NCBI RefSeq assembly: GCF_000299575.1
Contig: NZ_AMGO01000046.1
Span: 124,001-188,000 of the forward strand
From: Oceaniovalibus guishaninsula JLT2003
Lineage (GTDB): Bacteria; Pseudomonadota; Alphaproteobacteria; Rhodobacterales; Rhodobacteraceae
Length of the DNA stretch: 64,000 nt
Direction: 5' to 3'
This document shows positions 18,119-25,230 of this stretch, in pieces. The notes beneath the pieces are model-generated. The model was not told the origin of the DNA, did no database searches, and was given only the letters and a program-made list of their open reading frames with translations. Position 1 is the first letter of the stretch. Each line of letters opens with the position of its first letter. The translations under genes were made by a program, and so were the position numbers.

Positions 18119-19186
18119 ATGGCAATCACCCGCGATGCGGTGGTCGAGGCGCTGCGCGACGTGGCCGACCCGGTGGACGGTCAGGACATCGTGACATCGG
18201 GCATCGTCCGCGCCCTGACGATTGAGGGCGATGCGGTCCGGTTCGTGATGGAGGTCGCGCCGGATCGGGCCCCTGCCTACGAACCTGTCCGCGCGCAGGC
18301 CGAAGCGCGGGTGCGTGCGCTGCCCGGCATCGGCAAGGTGTCGGTCCTGCTGACAGCGCACAGCGAAAAGGCCCCGCCGCCCGAACTGAAGCCGCGGCGC
18401 GCGACTCCGCCCGGCGGGCCCGCCCGTATTCCCGGCGTCAAGCATCTGATCGCCGTCGCCTCGGGCAAGGGCGGTGTCGGCAAGTCCACGGTCAGCGCCA
18501 ACCTTGCCTGCGCGCTGGCGCTGGAAGGGCGCCGGACCGGGCTGCTGGATGCCGATGTCTACGGTCCCTCGCAGCCGCGGATGCTGGGCGTCAGCGGACG
18601 ACCGGCCTCGCCGGACGGCAAGACCATCCTGCCGATGCGCAATTTCGGCGTCACGATGATGTCGATGGGCCTGATGCTGGACGAGGGGCAGGCGGTCGTC
18701 TGGCGCGGCCCGATGCTGATGGGGGCGTTGCAGCAGATGCTGCTTCAGGTTCAATGGGGCGATCTGGACGTGCTGATCGTCGATCTGCCGCCCGGCACCG
18801 GCGACGTGTCGATGACGCTGGCGCAGAAGGCGCATCTGGACGGCGCGATCATCGTCAGCACCCCGCAGGACGTGGCGCTGATCGACGCGCGCAAGGGGAT
18901 CGACATGTTCGGCAAGCTGAAGACCCCGATCCTCGGCATGATCGAGAACATGAGCACCCATGTCTGCTCCAATTGCGGACACGAGGAACACATCTTCGGG
19001 CATGGCGGCGTCGCCGCCGAGGCGGAAAGGCTTGGCGTTCCGCTGCTGGCCGAGATCCCGCTGCATCTGGACGTGCGGCGCGCCAGCGATGGCGGCGCGC
19101 CCATCGTCGTGTCGCAGCCCGACCATCCTGCCGCGCAGGTCTTTCGTCAACTGGCCCGCCGGCTGGTCGCGGACGGGGTCGCCTGA
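18119..19186 (+). CDS. mrp: Mrp/ApbC-type Fe-S cluster carrier P-loop ATPase
   Basis: A 355-residue protein. The N-terminal 100 residues form a MIP18/DUF59-type domain (LRDVADPVDGQDIVTSGIV), then a Pro-rich linker, then the deviant Walker A ASGKGGVGKSTVSANLACAL. Other ParA-family motifs are DADVYGPSQP and LIVDLPPGTGDV. The bridging-cluster cysteines are in HVCSNCGHEEHIFG (CxxC). Such proteins hold and transfer 4Fe-4S clusters in the cytoplasm. The start at 18119 has AAGGAG 9 nt upstream and matches the usual beginning of the domain. It converges on the DUF6522 gene with a 12-bp gap. Confidence 0.93.
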   Translation: MAITRDAVVEALRDVADPVDGQDIVTSGIVRALTIEGDAVRFVMEVAPDRAPAYEPVRAQAEARVRALPGIGKVSVLLTAHSEKAPPPELKPRRATPPGGPARIPGVKHLIAVASGKGGVGKSTVSANLACALALEGRRTGLLDADVYGPSQPRMLGVSGRPASPDGKTILPMRNFGVTMMSMGLMLDEGQAVVWRGPMLMGALQQMLLQVQWGDLDVLIVDLPPGTGDVSMTLAQKAHLDGAIIVSTPQDVALIDARKGIDMFGKLKTPILGMIENMSTHVCSNCGHEEHIFGHGGVAAEAERLGVPLLAEIPLHLDVRRASDGGAPIVVSQPDHPAAQVFRQLARRLVADGVA

Positions 19187-19198
19187 CCGCGGATCGCC

Positions 19199-19483
19199 TC
19201 AGCCGCGTCCGGTATCGGTCGAGACGCGGCTGACGATCGTGCCGTCCGCGGCGCAGGTATAGCGGACCGACCGATTCGCATACCAGAAGGTGACGCGAAA
19301 GCGGCCGGCATCCTCGTCCTGCCCGTCTTCGGCCATGCTGGTGATCCGCCCCGTTCGCATCAGGTCGGGCACATCCGCCGGGGCAAGGTCGAAGGCCGCG
19401 GCCAGCAATTCGGCGGGCACGACGATGCGCCCGTCCGCCCGTTCGATGCGGGCCGCGTCGTGGGGATCAGGCGTCGTCGTCAT
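19199..19483 (-). CDS. DUF6522 family protein
   Basis: A small 94-residue protein of unknown function that I match to DUF6522 from its layout: an acidic-neutral N-terminus, then IVVPAELLAAAFDLAPADVPDLMRTG, then DEDAGRFRVTFWYANRSVRYT, and a basic end. No membrane segment or signal peptide. The ATG at 19483 overlaps the end of the trcR gene by 17 bp; an upstream in-frame start exists but would lengthen the overlap. The close coupling suggests co-transcription with the cell-cycle regulator. Confidence 0.65.
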   Translation of the reverse strand: MTTTPDPHDAARIERADGRIVVPAELLAAAFDLAPADVPDLMRTGRITSMAEDGQDEDAGRFRVTFWYANRSVRYTCAADGTIVSRVSTDTGRG

Positions 19484-20237
19484 CCGGGTCGTCGTCCACG
19501 CCTTCATGCGTGTCGGGCAGATTGAAGAAGCTGTCGGCGTCGCGCACGTCGCGGGTATCTTCCTTCAATTCCTCGCCCGTGGTGGAAAGGGTGAACGTTC
19601 CAAGCTCCGAGATGGCCGAGGGAATGCGCGATTCGGGTCCGGCGGCCAAACTTTGTTCGGTCGAGACCAGCTTGCGCCGTTCGTCGTCGGTCATCACCCC
19701 GCCTTCGCGCAGCTTCTTGGCGGCGGCCTTCTGCACCGCCTGATCCAGTTCCGACTGCTTGCAAAGCCCCAGCGCCACGGGGTCGATCGGTTCGAGATGG
19801 TTGATGTTCCAGTGCGTGCGTTCGCGGATCGCCTGGATCGTCGGCTTGGTCGTGCCGATCAGGCGGGCGATCTGGGCATCGGCCAGCTCGGGGTGGAACT
19901 TGACCAGCCACAGGATCGCGGCCGGGCGGTCCTGCCGCTTGGACAACGGCGTATAGCGCGGGCCGCGGCGCTTTTCCTCGCCCACGGCGGCCGCGTTGAA
20001 TTTCAGCTTCAGCTTGTAGGCGGGGTCCGCTTCGCCGCGCTCGATCTCGTCCTGGGTCAACTGGTTGTTGGCGACGGGATCGAACCCCTTGACGCCCGTG
20101 GCCACGTCGCCGTCGGCGATGCCCTGAACCTCAAGCTCGTGCATGCCGCAGAAATCGGCGACCTGCTTGAAGGTCAGCGTGGTATTGTCCACCAGCCAGA
20201 CCGCGGTGGCCTTGGCCATGATCGGTTTGTCGGCCAT
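19467..20237 (-). CDS. trcR: Cell-cycle transcriptional regulator TrcR (DUF1013)
   Basis: A 256-residue protein beginning MADKPIMAKATAVWLVDNT and containing the DUF1013 core common to nearly all alphaproteobacteria. A helix-turn-helix-like stretch (IARLIGTTKPTIQAIRERTHWN) lies at about 125-145 and a very acidic tail (DDDPDDDDA) at the end. The family is known as TrcR in cell-cycle work. The start at 20237 has GAAGGAG 7 nt upstream. It is divergent from the RNase T2 gene, with 103 bp between them, and is followed by the overlapping DUF6522 gene. Confidence 0.88.
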   Translation of the reverse strand: MADKPIMAKATAVWLVDNTTLTFKQVADFCGMHELEVQGIADGDVATGVKGFDPVANNQLTQDEIERGEADPAYKLKLKFNAAAVGEEKRRGPRYTPLSKRQDRPAAILWLVKFHPELADAQIARLIGTTKPTIQAIRERTHWNINHLEPIDPVALGLCKQSELDQAVQKAAAKKLREGGVMTDDERRKLVSTEQSLAAGPESRIPSAISELGTFTLSTTGEELKEDTRDVRDADSFFNLPDTHEGVDDDPDDDDA

Positions 20238-20306
20238 AGAAAGCTCCTTCACATATCTTCCCCGCCGCCCGGTGAGGGGCGACCCGGAAGCCGGGCCAAG
20301 TCCGCA

Positions 20307-20334
20307 TTGTCGGGGAACTCGGATCCCGTATAAT
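20307..20334 (+). promoter_or_regulatory. Putative sigma-70 promoter for the RNase T2 gene
   Basis: A perfect -10 hexamer TATAAT (20329-20334) with a TTGTCG -35-like box (20307-20312) 16 bp upstream. Transcription would begin about 7 bases past the -10 box, which is exactly at the ATG at 20341. No ribosome-binding site precedes that ATG. The pattern suggests a leaderless messenger. Confidence 0.5.
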
Positions 20335-20340
20335 CCCGCG

Positions 20341-20985
20341 ATGGCCCGAGGGAAAGCAAAAACCGGAATTGCGCTGGCGCTGCTTTTGCTGGCCGTGGGG
20401 CCGGCCAAGGCCGACGATGCGGGCGTCTTCGACTACTGGATCCTGGCGCTGTCTTGGCAGCCGACATGGTGCGCGCTGGAAGGCGACGCGCGCGGTGCGG
20501 AGCAATGCAACCGAAGCGCGGGGTGGGTCCTGCACGGTCTTTGGCCGCAATACGAGCGCGGCTGGCCGGAATATTGCGCGACCGATCAGCGCGATCCCAC
20601 CCGCGCCGAGACGGGTGCGATGGCCGACATCATGGGCGACGGCGGCGCTGCCTGGTATCAATGGAAAAAGCATGGTCGCTGTGCGGGTGTCGCCGCTGAC
20701 GAATATTTCGGCCTGGCGCGGCAGGCTTACGACGCCATCGCCCGCCCAGCGGTCTTCCGGCAGATGGAACGGCCCCTGAGGATGCCCGCAAGCGTGGTCG
20801 AGGAGGCATTTATGACGGCCAATCCCGCGCTTTTTGCCGATGCGGTGACGATCACCTGCAAGGGCGGGCGCATTGCCGAAGCGCGGATTTGCCTCTCCCG
20901 CGACGGCCTGACGCCCCGCACTTGCGGAAACGATGCAATCCGCGATTGCCGGATGACCGACGCGCTGCTCGACCCGGTGCGCTAG
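20341..20985 (+). CDS. Ribonuclease T2 family protein, exported
   Basis: A 214-residue protein with a signal peptide (hydrophobic residues 9 to 20, ending AKA). The family's first catalytic segment is HGLWPQ (His65) and the second is WYQWKKHGRC (residues 105 to 114, His111). In most T2 enzymes the second segment has a Glu two residues before the Trp-x-Lys-His; here that position is Gln107. At least six cysteines suggest disulfides, as expected in the periplasm. RNase T2 enzymes cut RNA to 2',3'-cyclic phosphates. The start at 20341 lies just after a TATAAT box. The stop abuts the converging phosphatase gene with no intervening base. Confidence 0.82.
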   Translation: MARGKAKTGIALALLLLAVGPAKADDAGVFDYWILALSWQPTWCALEGDARGAEQCNRSAGWVLHGLWPQYERGWPEYCATDQRDPTRAETGAMADIMGDGGAAWYQWKKHGRCAGVAADEYFGLARQAYDAIARPAVFRQMERPLRMPASVVEEAFMTANPALFADAVTITCKGGRIAEARICLSRDGLTPRTCGNDAIRDCRMTDALLDPVR

Positions 20986-21777
20986 CTAGTCGGGCCGCAG
21001 CGGCACGCGGCCCCGCGGCGTCAGCGTCCAGCTTTCGCGTCCCTCGAAGACGACCGGCACCAGCGGATTGCCATATCCCGCCCCGCCGTCGAGGTTGACC
21101 CGGTTGCCGTAATGCCGCGGATGGTCCAGCGCGGTATGGCCATGCACGACCAGCGGACCGTGATCGCGCGTATCTTCCAGCCAGCCCTGGCGGATCCACA
21201 GCAGATCGTCGGGATCCTGACGTTCAATCGGGATACCGGGGCGCAGCCCTGCATGAACGAACAGCAACGGGCCGTCCGCCACCCAGAGATCCAGCGTCGC
21301 CAGAAACTGGATATGGGCCTCGGGCACCGCCTCGCGCGCGGCGATGACCAGTTCCTGCGGGCCCAGGCGGCGGCCGTCGATGTCGTAGGACGACAGCGTT
21401 TCGCGGCCGCCATTGTTCGTATGAAGGAACGCCGCCCCTTCGCGCGACCGCAATCCATAGGAGGCAAGCGTCGTCGTGCCGCCCAGCCGGCGGTTCATCC
21501 ACGACAGGCCGGATTTGATGCGGTCGTCGTTCTGCGCGCCGTCGGTGACGAAGCGCAGGAACATGCGGTCGTGATTGCCCATGACGAACCGCCACGGGCG
21601 GCCCGCATCGCGCCCGTCGATCAGGCGATCCAACACGCCGCGGCTGTCGGGGCCGCGGTCGGTATAGTCGCCCAGGAAGACGACAGGCGCATCCGGTCCG
21701 CCATCCGTCTCGATCAGCGCCAATGCGCGGTCGAGCGCGGCCGCCTGGCCGTGTATGTCGCCGATGGCATAGATCAT
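20986..21777 (-). CDS. Metallophosphoesterase, serine/threonine phosphatase-like
   Basis: A 263-residue cytoplasmic enzyme of the calcineurin-like fold. All the metal-binding motifs are present in order: GDIHG (residues 6 to 10), GDYTDRGPDS (36 to 45), GNHD (67 to 70), LFVHAGLRPG, and VVHGHTALD. This is the PrpA/lambda-phosphatase-like branch of bacterial phosphoprotein phosphatases, though bis(nucleosyl) tetraphosphatase-type activity cannot be excluded. Length is normal. It lies 52 bp downstream of serA on the same strand and could be read through from it. Confidence 0.87.
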   Translation of the reverse strand: MIYAIGDIHGQAAALDRALALIETDGGPDAPVVFLGDYTDRGPDSRGVLDRLIDGRDAGRPWRFVMGNHDRMFLRFVTDGAQNDDRIKSGLSWMNRRLGGTTTLASYGLRSREGAAFLHTNNGGRETLSSYDIDGRRLGPQELVIAAREAVPEAHIQFLATLDLWVADGPLLFVHAGLRPGIPIERQDPDDLLWIRQGWLEDTRDHGPLVVHGHTALDHPRHYGNRVNLDGGAGYGNPLVPVVFEGRESWTLTPRGRVPLRPD

Positions 21778-21829
21778 CCCGCGTCCCCCATGCGCCCGTC
21801 ATACCGCATGGGGAACGCGATGCCAGCCG

Positions 21830-23422
21830 TCACATGGCGAAGCGCAGCGGACGCACGGCCTGGAACATGCCGGTCGCTTCCAGCTTGGCCAGAACCTCGG
21901 GCGGGGGCTGGTCGTCGAGATAGAGAAGCGCGATGGCATCCTTGCCGCGCTCGGCCCGGCCAAGCGTGAAATTGGCGATGTTCACGCCGTTTTCGCCCAT
22001 CGTCTGCCCCAGCGTTCCGATGATGCCCGCACGGTCCTGATTGGTCGTATAGAGCATATGCGCGCCGATCTCGGCGTCGATGTTGATGCCCTTGATCTGG
22101 ATGAAACGGGGCTTGCCATCGCTGAAGACGGTGCCGGCGATCGACCTTTCGCGATCCTCGGTAGTGACGGTGATCTTGATGTAAGCGTCGAAGACGCCTG
22201 TCTTTTCCTGCGTCGTGGTGGACAGGTCGATGCCGCGTTCGCGGGCCATGACGGGGGCGCTGACCATGTTCACGTCGGGATTGCTGGCCTGCATCAGGCC
22301 GGCCACCGCGGCGGCGTTGAGGGCGGCGGTGTTCATCTCGGCCACCGCGCCGTCGTAAAGCACGTTGACGGCGACGATCGGTTCCTCGGTCATCTGCCCG
22401 GCGAAGGCGCCCAGATGTTCGGCCAGCTTCAGCCACGGCCCCATCACCTTCGCCTCCTCGGCGGTGACGTTGGGCATGTTCAACGCGTTGCTGACGGCGC
22501 CGGTCAGCAGATAATCCGCCATCTGTTCAGCGACTTGCAGGGCGACATTCTCCTGCGCCTCGGTGGTGGCGGCGCCCAGGTGGGGGGTAACGACGACGCC
22601 CGGCAGGTTGAAAAGCGGGGAGGCGGTGGCCGGTTCTTCGGCGAAGACATCGAAGGCGGCGCCGGCGACGTGCCCGGATTTCAGCGCATCGGCCAAAGCC
22701 TGTTCATCGACCAGGCCACCGCGCGCGCAGTTGATGACGCGGGCGCCGGGCTTGAGACGGGCGATGTTTTCGGCCGACAGGATGTTGCGGGTCTTGTCGG
22801 TCAGCGGGACATGCAGGGTGACGAAATCGGAATTCTCGAGCAGTTCCGGCAGCTTGACTTTCCGCACGCCAAGTTGCACGGCGCGCTCCTCGCTCAGATA
22901 GGGGTCGTAGGCCAGCACCTTCATCCGCAGCCCCAGCGCCCGGTCGATGACGATGGAGCCGATATTGCCGGCGCCGATGACGCCCAGGGTCTTGCCGGTC
23001 AGCTCGACCCCCATGAAGCGGGATTTTTCCCATTTTCCGGCATGGGTCGACGCGTTGGCTTCGGGGATCTGGCGGGCGACGGCCATCATCAGACTGATCG
23101 CGTGTTCGGCGGTAGTGATGGAATTGCCGAAAGGCGTGTTCATCACGATGACCCCTTTCTTGGACGCGGCGGTCAGATCGACATTGTCCACGCCGATGCC
23201 CGCCCGGCCCACGACCTTGAGATTGCTTGCGTTTTCCAGCAACTTGGCCGTGACCTTGGTGGCCGAGCGGATGGCGAGGCCGTCATATTCGCCGATGATT
23301 TCGGCAAGGCGGTCCTTGTCCTTGCCCAGTTTCGGCTCGAACGTCACGTCGATGCCGCGGTCGCGGAAGATCTGCACGGCGGTTTCGGACAGCGCATCGC
23401 TGACCAGCACTTTGGGGGCCAT
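21830..23422 (-). CDS. serA: D-3-phosphoglycerate dehydrogenase
   Basis: A 530-residue enzyme, first step of serine synthesis: 3-phosphoglycerate plus NAD+ to 3-phosphohydroxypyruvate. Domain order: catalytic/NAD domain with GRAGIGVDNVDLTAA, the Rossmann motif GVIGAGNIGSIV, the catalytic Arg in NCARGGLVDE and His in VVTPHLGAATTEA. Then come an allosteric substrate-binding domain (about 320 to 450) and a C-terminal ACT domain ending PLRFAM. This is the long form with both regulatory domains. The start has AAGGAG 9 nt upstream. It follows serC on the same strand after 85 bp that contain a conspicuous GTAC repeat. Confidence 0.96.
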   Translation of the reverse strand: MAPKVLVSDALSETAVQIFRDRGIDVTFEPKLGKDKDRLAEIIGEYDGLAIRSATKVTAKLLENASNLKVVGRAGIGVDNVDLTAASKKGVIVMNTPFGNSITTAEHAISLMMAVARQIPEANASTHAGKWEKSRFMGVELTGKTLGVIGAGNIGSIVIDRALGLRMKVLAYDPYLSEERAVQLGVRKVKLPELLENSDFVTLHVPLTDKTRNILSAENIARLKPGARVINCARGGLVDEQALADALKSGHVAGAAFDVFAEEPATASPLFNLPGVVVTPHLGAATTEAQENVALQVAEQMADYLLTGAVSNALNMPNVTAEEAKVMGPWLKLAEHLGAFAGQMTEEPIVAVNVLYDGAVAEMNTAALNAAAVAGLMQASNPDVNMVSAPVMARERGIDLSTTTQEKTGVFDAYIKITVTTEDRERSIAGTVFSDGKPRFIQIKGINIDAEIGAHMLYTTNQDRAGIIGTLGQTMGENGVNIANFTLGRAERGKDAIALLYLDDQPPPEVLAKLEATGMFQAVRPLRFAM

Positions 23423-23460
23423 CGGGGGCACTCCTTCAAGAATGAAATGTCGGGGGCGGA

Positions 23461-23509
23461 CGGGCGAAACGTACAACTTGTACATTTCGCCCGCCGAAAT
23501 GTACGTTTC
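23461..23509. repeat. GTAC triple-core palindromic repeat, copy A (serC-serA intergenic)
   Basis: A near-perfect 33-bp palindrome (23461-23493) with two GTAC cores, followed by a second small palindrome with a third core (GAAATGTACGTTTC, 23496-23509). GTAC cores start at 23471, 23480 and 23501. The same three-core layout with identical spacing recurs inside valS (50297, 50306, 50327). The element touches the serC stop codon (23508-23510), lies between serC and serA, and would fold into a strong hairpin in their shared transcript. Confidence 0.8.
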
Positions 23510-24674
23510 AGGCGGCCGTGGCCAGGGCCGCGCGTTCGGTGCGATAGGCCCATTCGATCCACGGCATCAGCGCCGCCAGATCGTCGGCCTCGACCGTCGC
23601 GCCGCACCAGACCCGCAGGCCCGGCGGGGCGTCGCGGTAGCTGCCCACGTCATAGGCGACGCCTTCGGATTCGAGCCGCTTGGCCACCGCCTTGGCGAAG
23701 GCCGCGTCGCCCGCGACGGCGGGGTCGGTGAAGGTCAGGCACACGGACGTGTTCGAGCGCGTCGCCGGATCGGCGGCGAGGTTGGCGATCCAGTCACGGC
23801 CTTCGCAGAAATCCCAGACGATCCGCGCGTTGGAATCGGCACGGTCGAAAAGGCCGCGCAACCCGCCCACCGACCGGCCCCAGGCGAGGGCCTGCAACCA
23901 ATCCTCGACGCAGAGCATCGAAGGGGTGTTGATGGTTTCGCCGCGGAAGATGCCTTCGATCAGCTTGCCGCCTTTCGTCAGGCGGAAGATCTTGGGCAGG
24001 GGCCAGGCGGGAGTATAGGATTCCAGCCGTTCGACGGCACGGGGCGACAGGACCAGCATGCCGTGCGCGGCCTCGCCGCCCATGACCTTCTGCCAACTGA
24101 AGGTGACGACATCGAGCTTGTCCCAGGGCAGCGGCTGGGCGAAGGCGGCGGATGTGGCATCGCAGAGCGTCAGGCCGCCGCGATCCGCCGGGATCGCGTC
24201 GCCGTCCGGCATCCGCACGCCGCTGGTGGTGCCGTTCCAAGTGAAGCACACGTCGCGGTCGTAATCGAGGGCCGCCATATCGACGATATCGCCGTAATCG
24301 GCGGTATGGGTGCGTGCATCCAGCCGAAGCTGCTTGACCGCATCCGTGACCCAGCCCGCGCCGAAGCTTTCCCACGCGACCATTTCGACGGGCCGCTGGC
24401 CCAGCATCGTCCACATCGCCATTTCGAACGCGCCGGTATCCGAGGCGGGCACGATGCCGAGACGGTAATCGTCGGGAAGCCGCAGCAGATCGCGCGTCTG
24501 ATCGATGGCGGCGGCGAGGCGGGCCTTGCCAATGGCGGCGCGGTGCGACCGGCCCAGAGGGGCATCGCCGAGGGCGTCGAGCGAGAAGGCGGGGGGCTTG
24601 GCGCAGGGGCCGGAGGAGAAGCGCGGATTGCGCGGCTTCAGGTCCGGCCGCCGGGCCGGAATGGGGTCGGTCAT
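23508..24674 (-). CDS. serC: Phosphoserine aminotransferase
   Basis: A 388-residue class V aminotransferase, second step of serine synthesis: 3-phosphohydroxypyruvate plus glutamate to phosphoserine. It is the form found in alphaproteobacteria and Methanosarcina ([13 protein letters not shown] start, then [14 protein letters not shown]). The PLP Lys is in [17 protein letters not shown]. Other motifs: [13 protein letters not shown] and [12 protein letters not shown]. The start at 24674 has AAGGAT 9 nt upstream and fits the family start; the frame is open upstream but unlike coding sequence. It precedes serA in the same direction. The C-terminal codons run straight into the GTAC repeat. Confidence 0.95.
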   Translation of the reverse strand: MTDPIPARRPDLKPRNPRFSSGPCAKPPAFSLDALGDAPLGRSHRAAIGKARLAAAIDQTRDLLRLPDDYRLGIVPASDTGAFEMAMWTMLGQRPVEMVAWESFGAGWVTDAVKQLRLDARTHTADYGDIVDMAALDYDRDVCFTWNGTTSGVRMPDGDAIPADRGGLTLCDATSAAFAQPLPWDKLDVVTFSWQKVMGGEAAHGMLVLSPRAVERLESYTPAWPLPKIFRLTKGGKLIEGIFRGETINTPSMLCVEDWLQALAWGRSVGGLRGLFDRADSNARIVWDFCEGRDWIANLAADPATRSNTSVCLTFTDPAVAGDAAFAKAVAKRLESEGVAYDVGSYRDAPPGLRVWCGATVEADDLAALMPWIEWAYRTERAALATAA

Positions 24675-24698
24675 CGGTGGTATCCTTGCAGATATATG

Positions 24699-24743
24699 CC
24701 CTTCGTTGGGGAAGGGTGTCCCGCCGACCGATCTAGCGGCGGG
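24699..24743 (-). other. Tandem hairpins between the rhodanese gene and serC
   Basis: Two inverted repeats: CCCTTC/GAAGGG (24699-24704 with 24711-24716) and CCCGCCG/CGGCGGG (24720-24726 with 24737-24743). They lie within the 148 bp between the rhodanese stop and the serC start. There is no T-run after either, so a classical terminator is not assured. They could end rhodanese transcription or lie in the serC leader. I see no clear promoter boxes in the gap. Confidence 0.4.
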
Positions 24744-24822
24744 ATGTGACCGCCGCAAGCGGAAGTTGCGAAGGATTGTGCCGGATGAGGGCGGGTATGG
24801 GTATTTGTGGAAAGATGAAGGG

Positions 24823-25206
24823 TCAGGCCGGCGCGTCGCAGGCAAGCCCGGCTTCGGCATAATCCTTGAAGCCGCCCATGCTGGACACGTCGGTATAGCC
24901 CATCTCGATCAGGGTGCGCGCGGCCAGCACCGCGCGTCCGCCCGAGGCGCAATAGAGAATCACCGGGCGGTCGGGACGCAGGGCGTCGTTATAGTAGGGC
25001 GAGGCGGGATCGGCCCGGAATTCGAGCATCCCGCGCGAGACGTTCAGCGCGCCCGACGCCTTGCCGGACTGGGCGACCTCGGACGGGTCGCGCACGTCGA
25101 GCAGCAGCGCGCCGTCCTCGTCGGCGCGGCGGCGGGCCTCGGCCGCGTCGATCTGCGTCACGTTCGAGCGGGCGTCGTCGAGAAGGGCCTTGAGGGTCAC
25201 GGTCAT
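24823..25206 (-). CDS. Rhodanese-like domain protein
   Basis: A single-domain rhodanese of 127 residues. The active-site loop is YCASGGRA with the catalytic Cys, and the CDC25/rhodanese landmark [12 protein letters not shown] lies near residue 35. The C-terminus ends [13 protein letters not shown], a normal family end. It is expected to carry a persulfide sulfur in the cytoplasm. The partner is unknown. It lies 24 bp downstream of the UdgX-fusion gene on the same strand and could belong to that transcription unit, though a role in DNA repair is not implied. Confidence 0.85.
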   Translation of the reverse strand: MTVTLKALLDDARSNVTQIDAAEARRRADEDGALLLDVRDPSEVAQSGKASGALNVSRGMLEFRADPASPYYNDALRPDRPVILYCASGGRAVLAARTLIEMGYTDVSSMGGFKDYAEAGLACDAPA

Positions 25207-25230
25207 GTCGGGTTCCTTTCCTGTCGGGCG

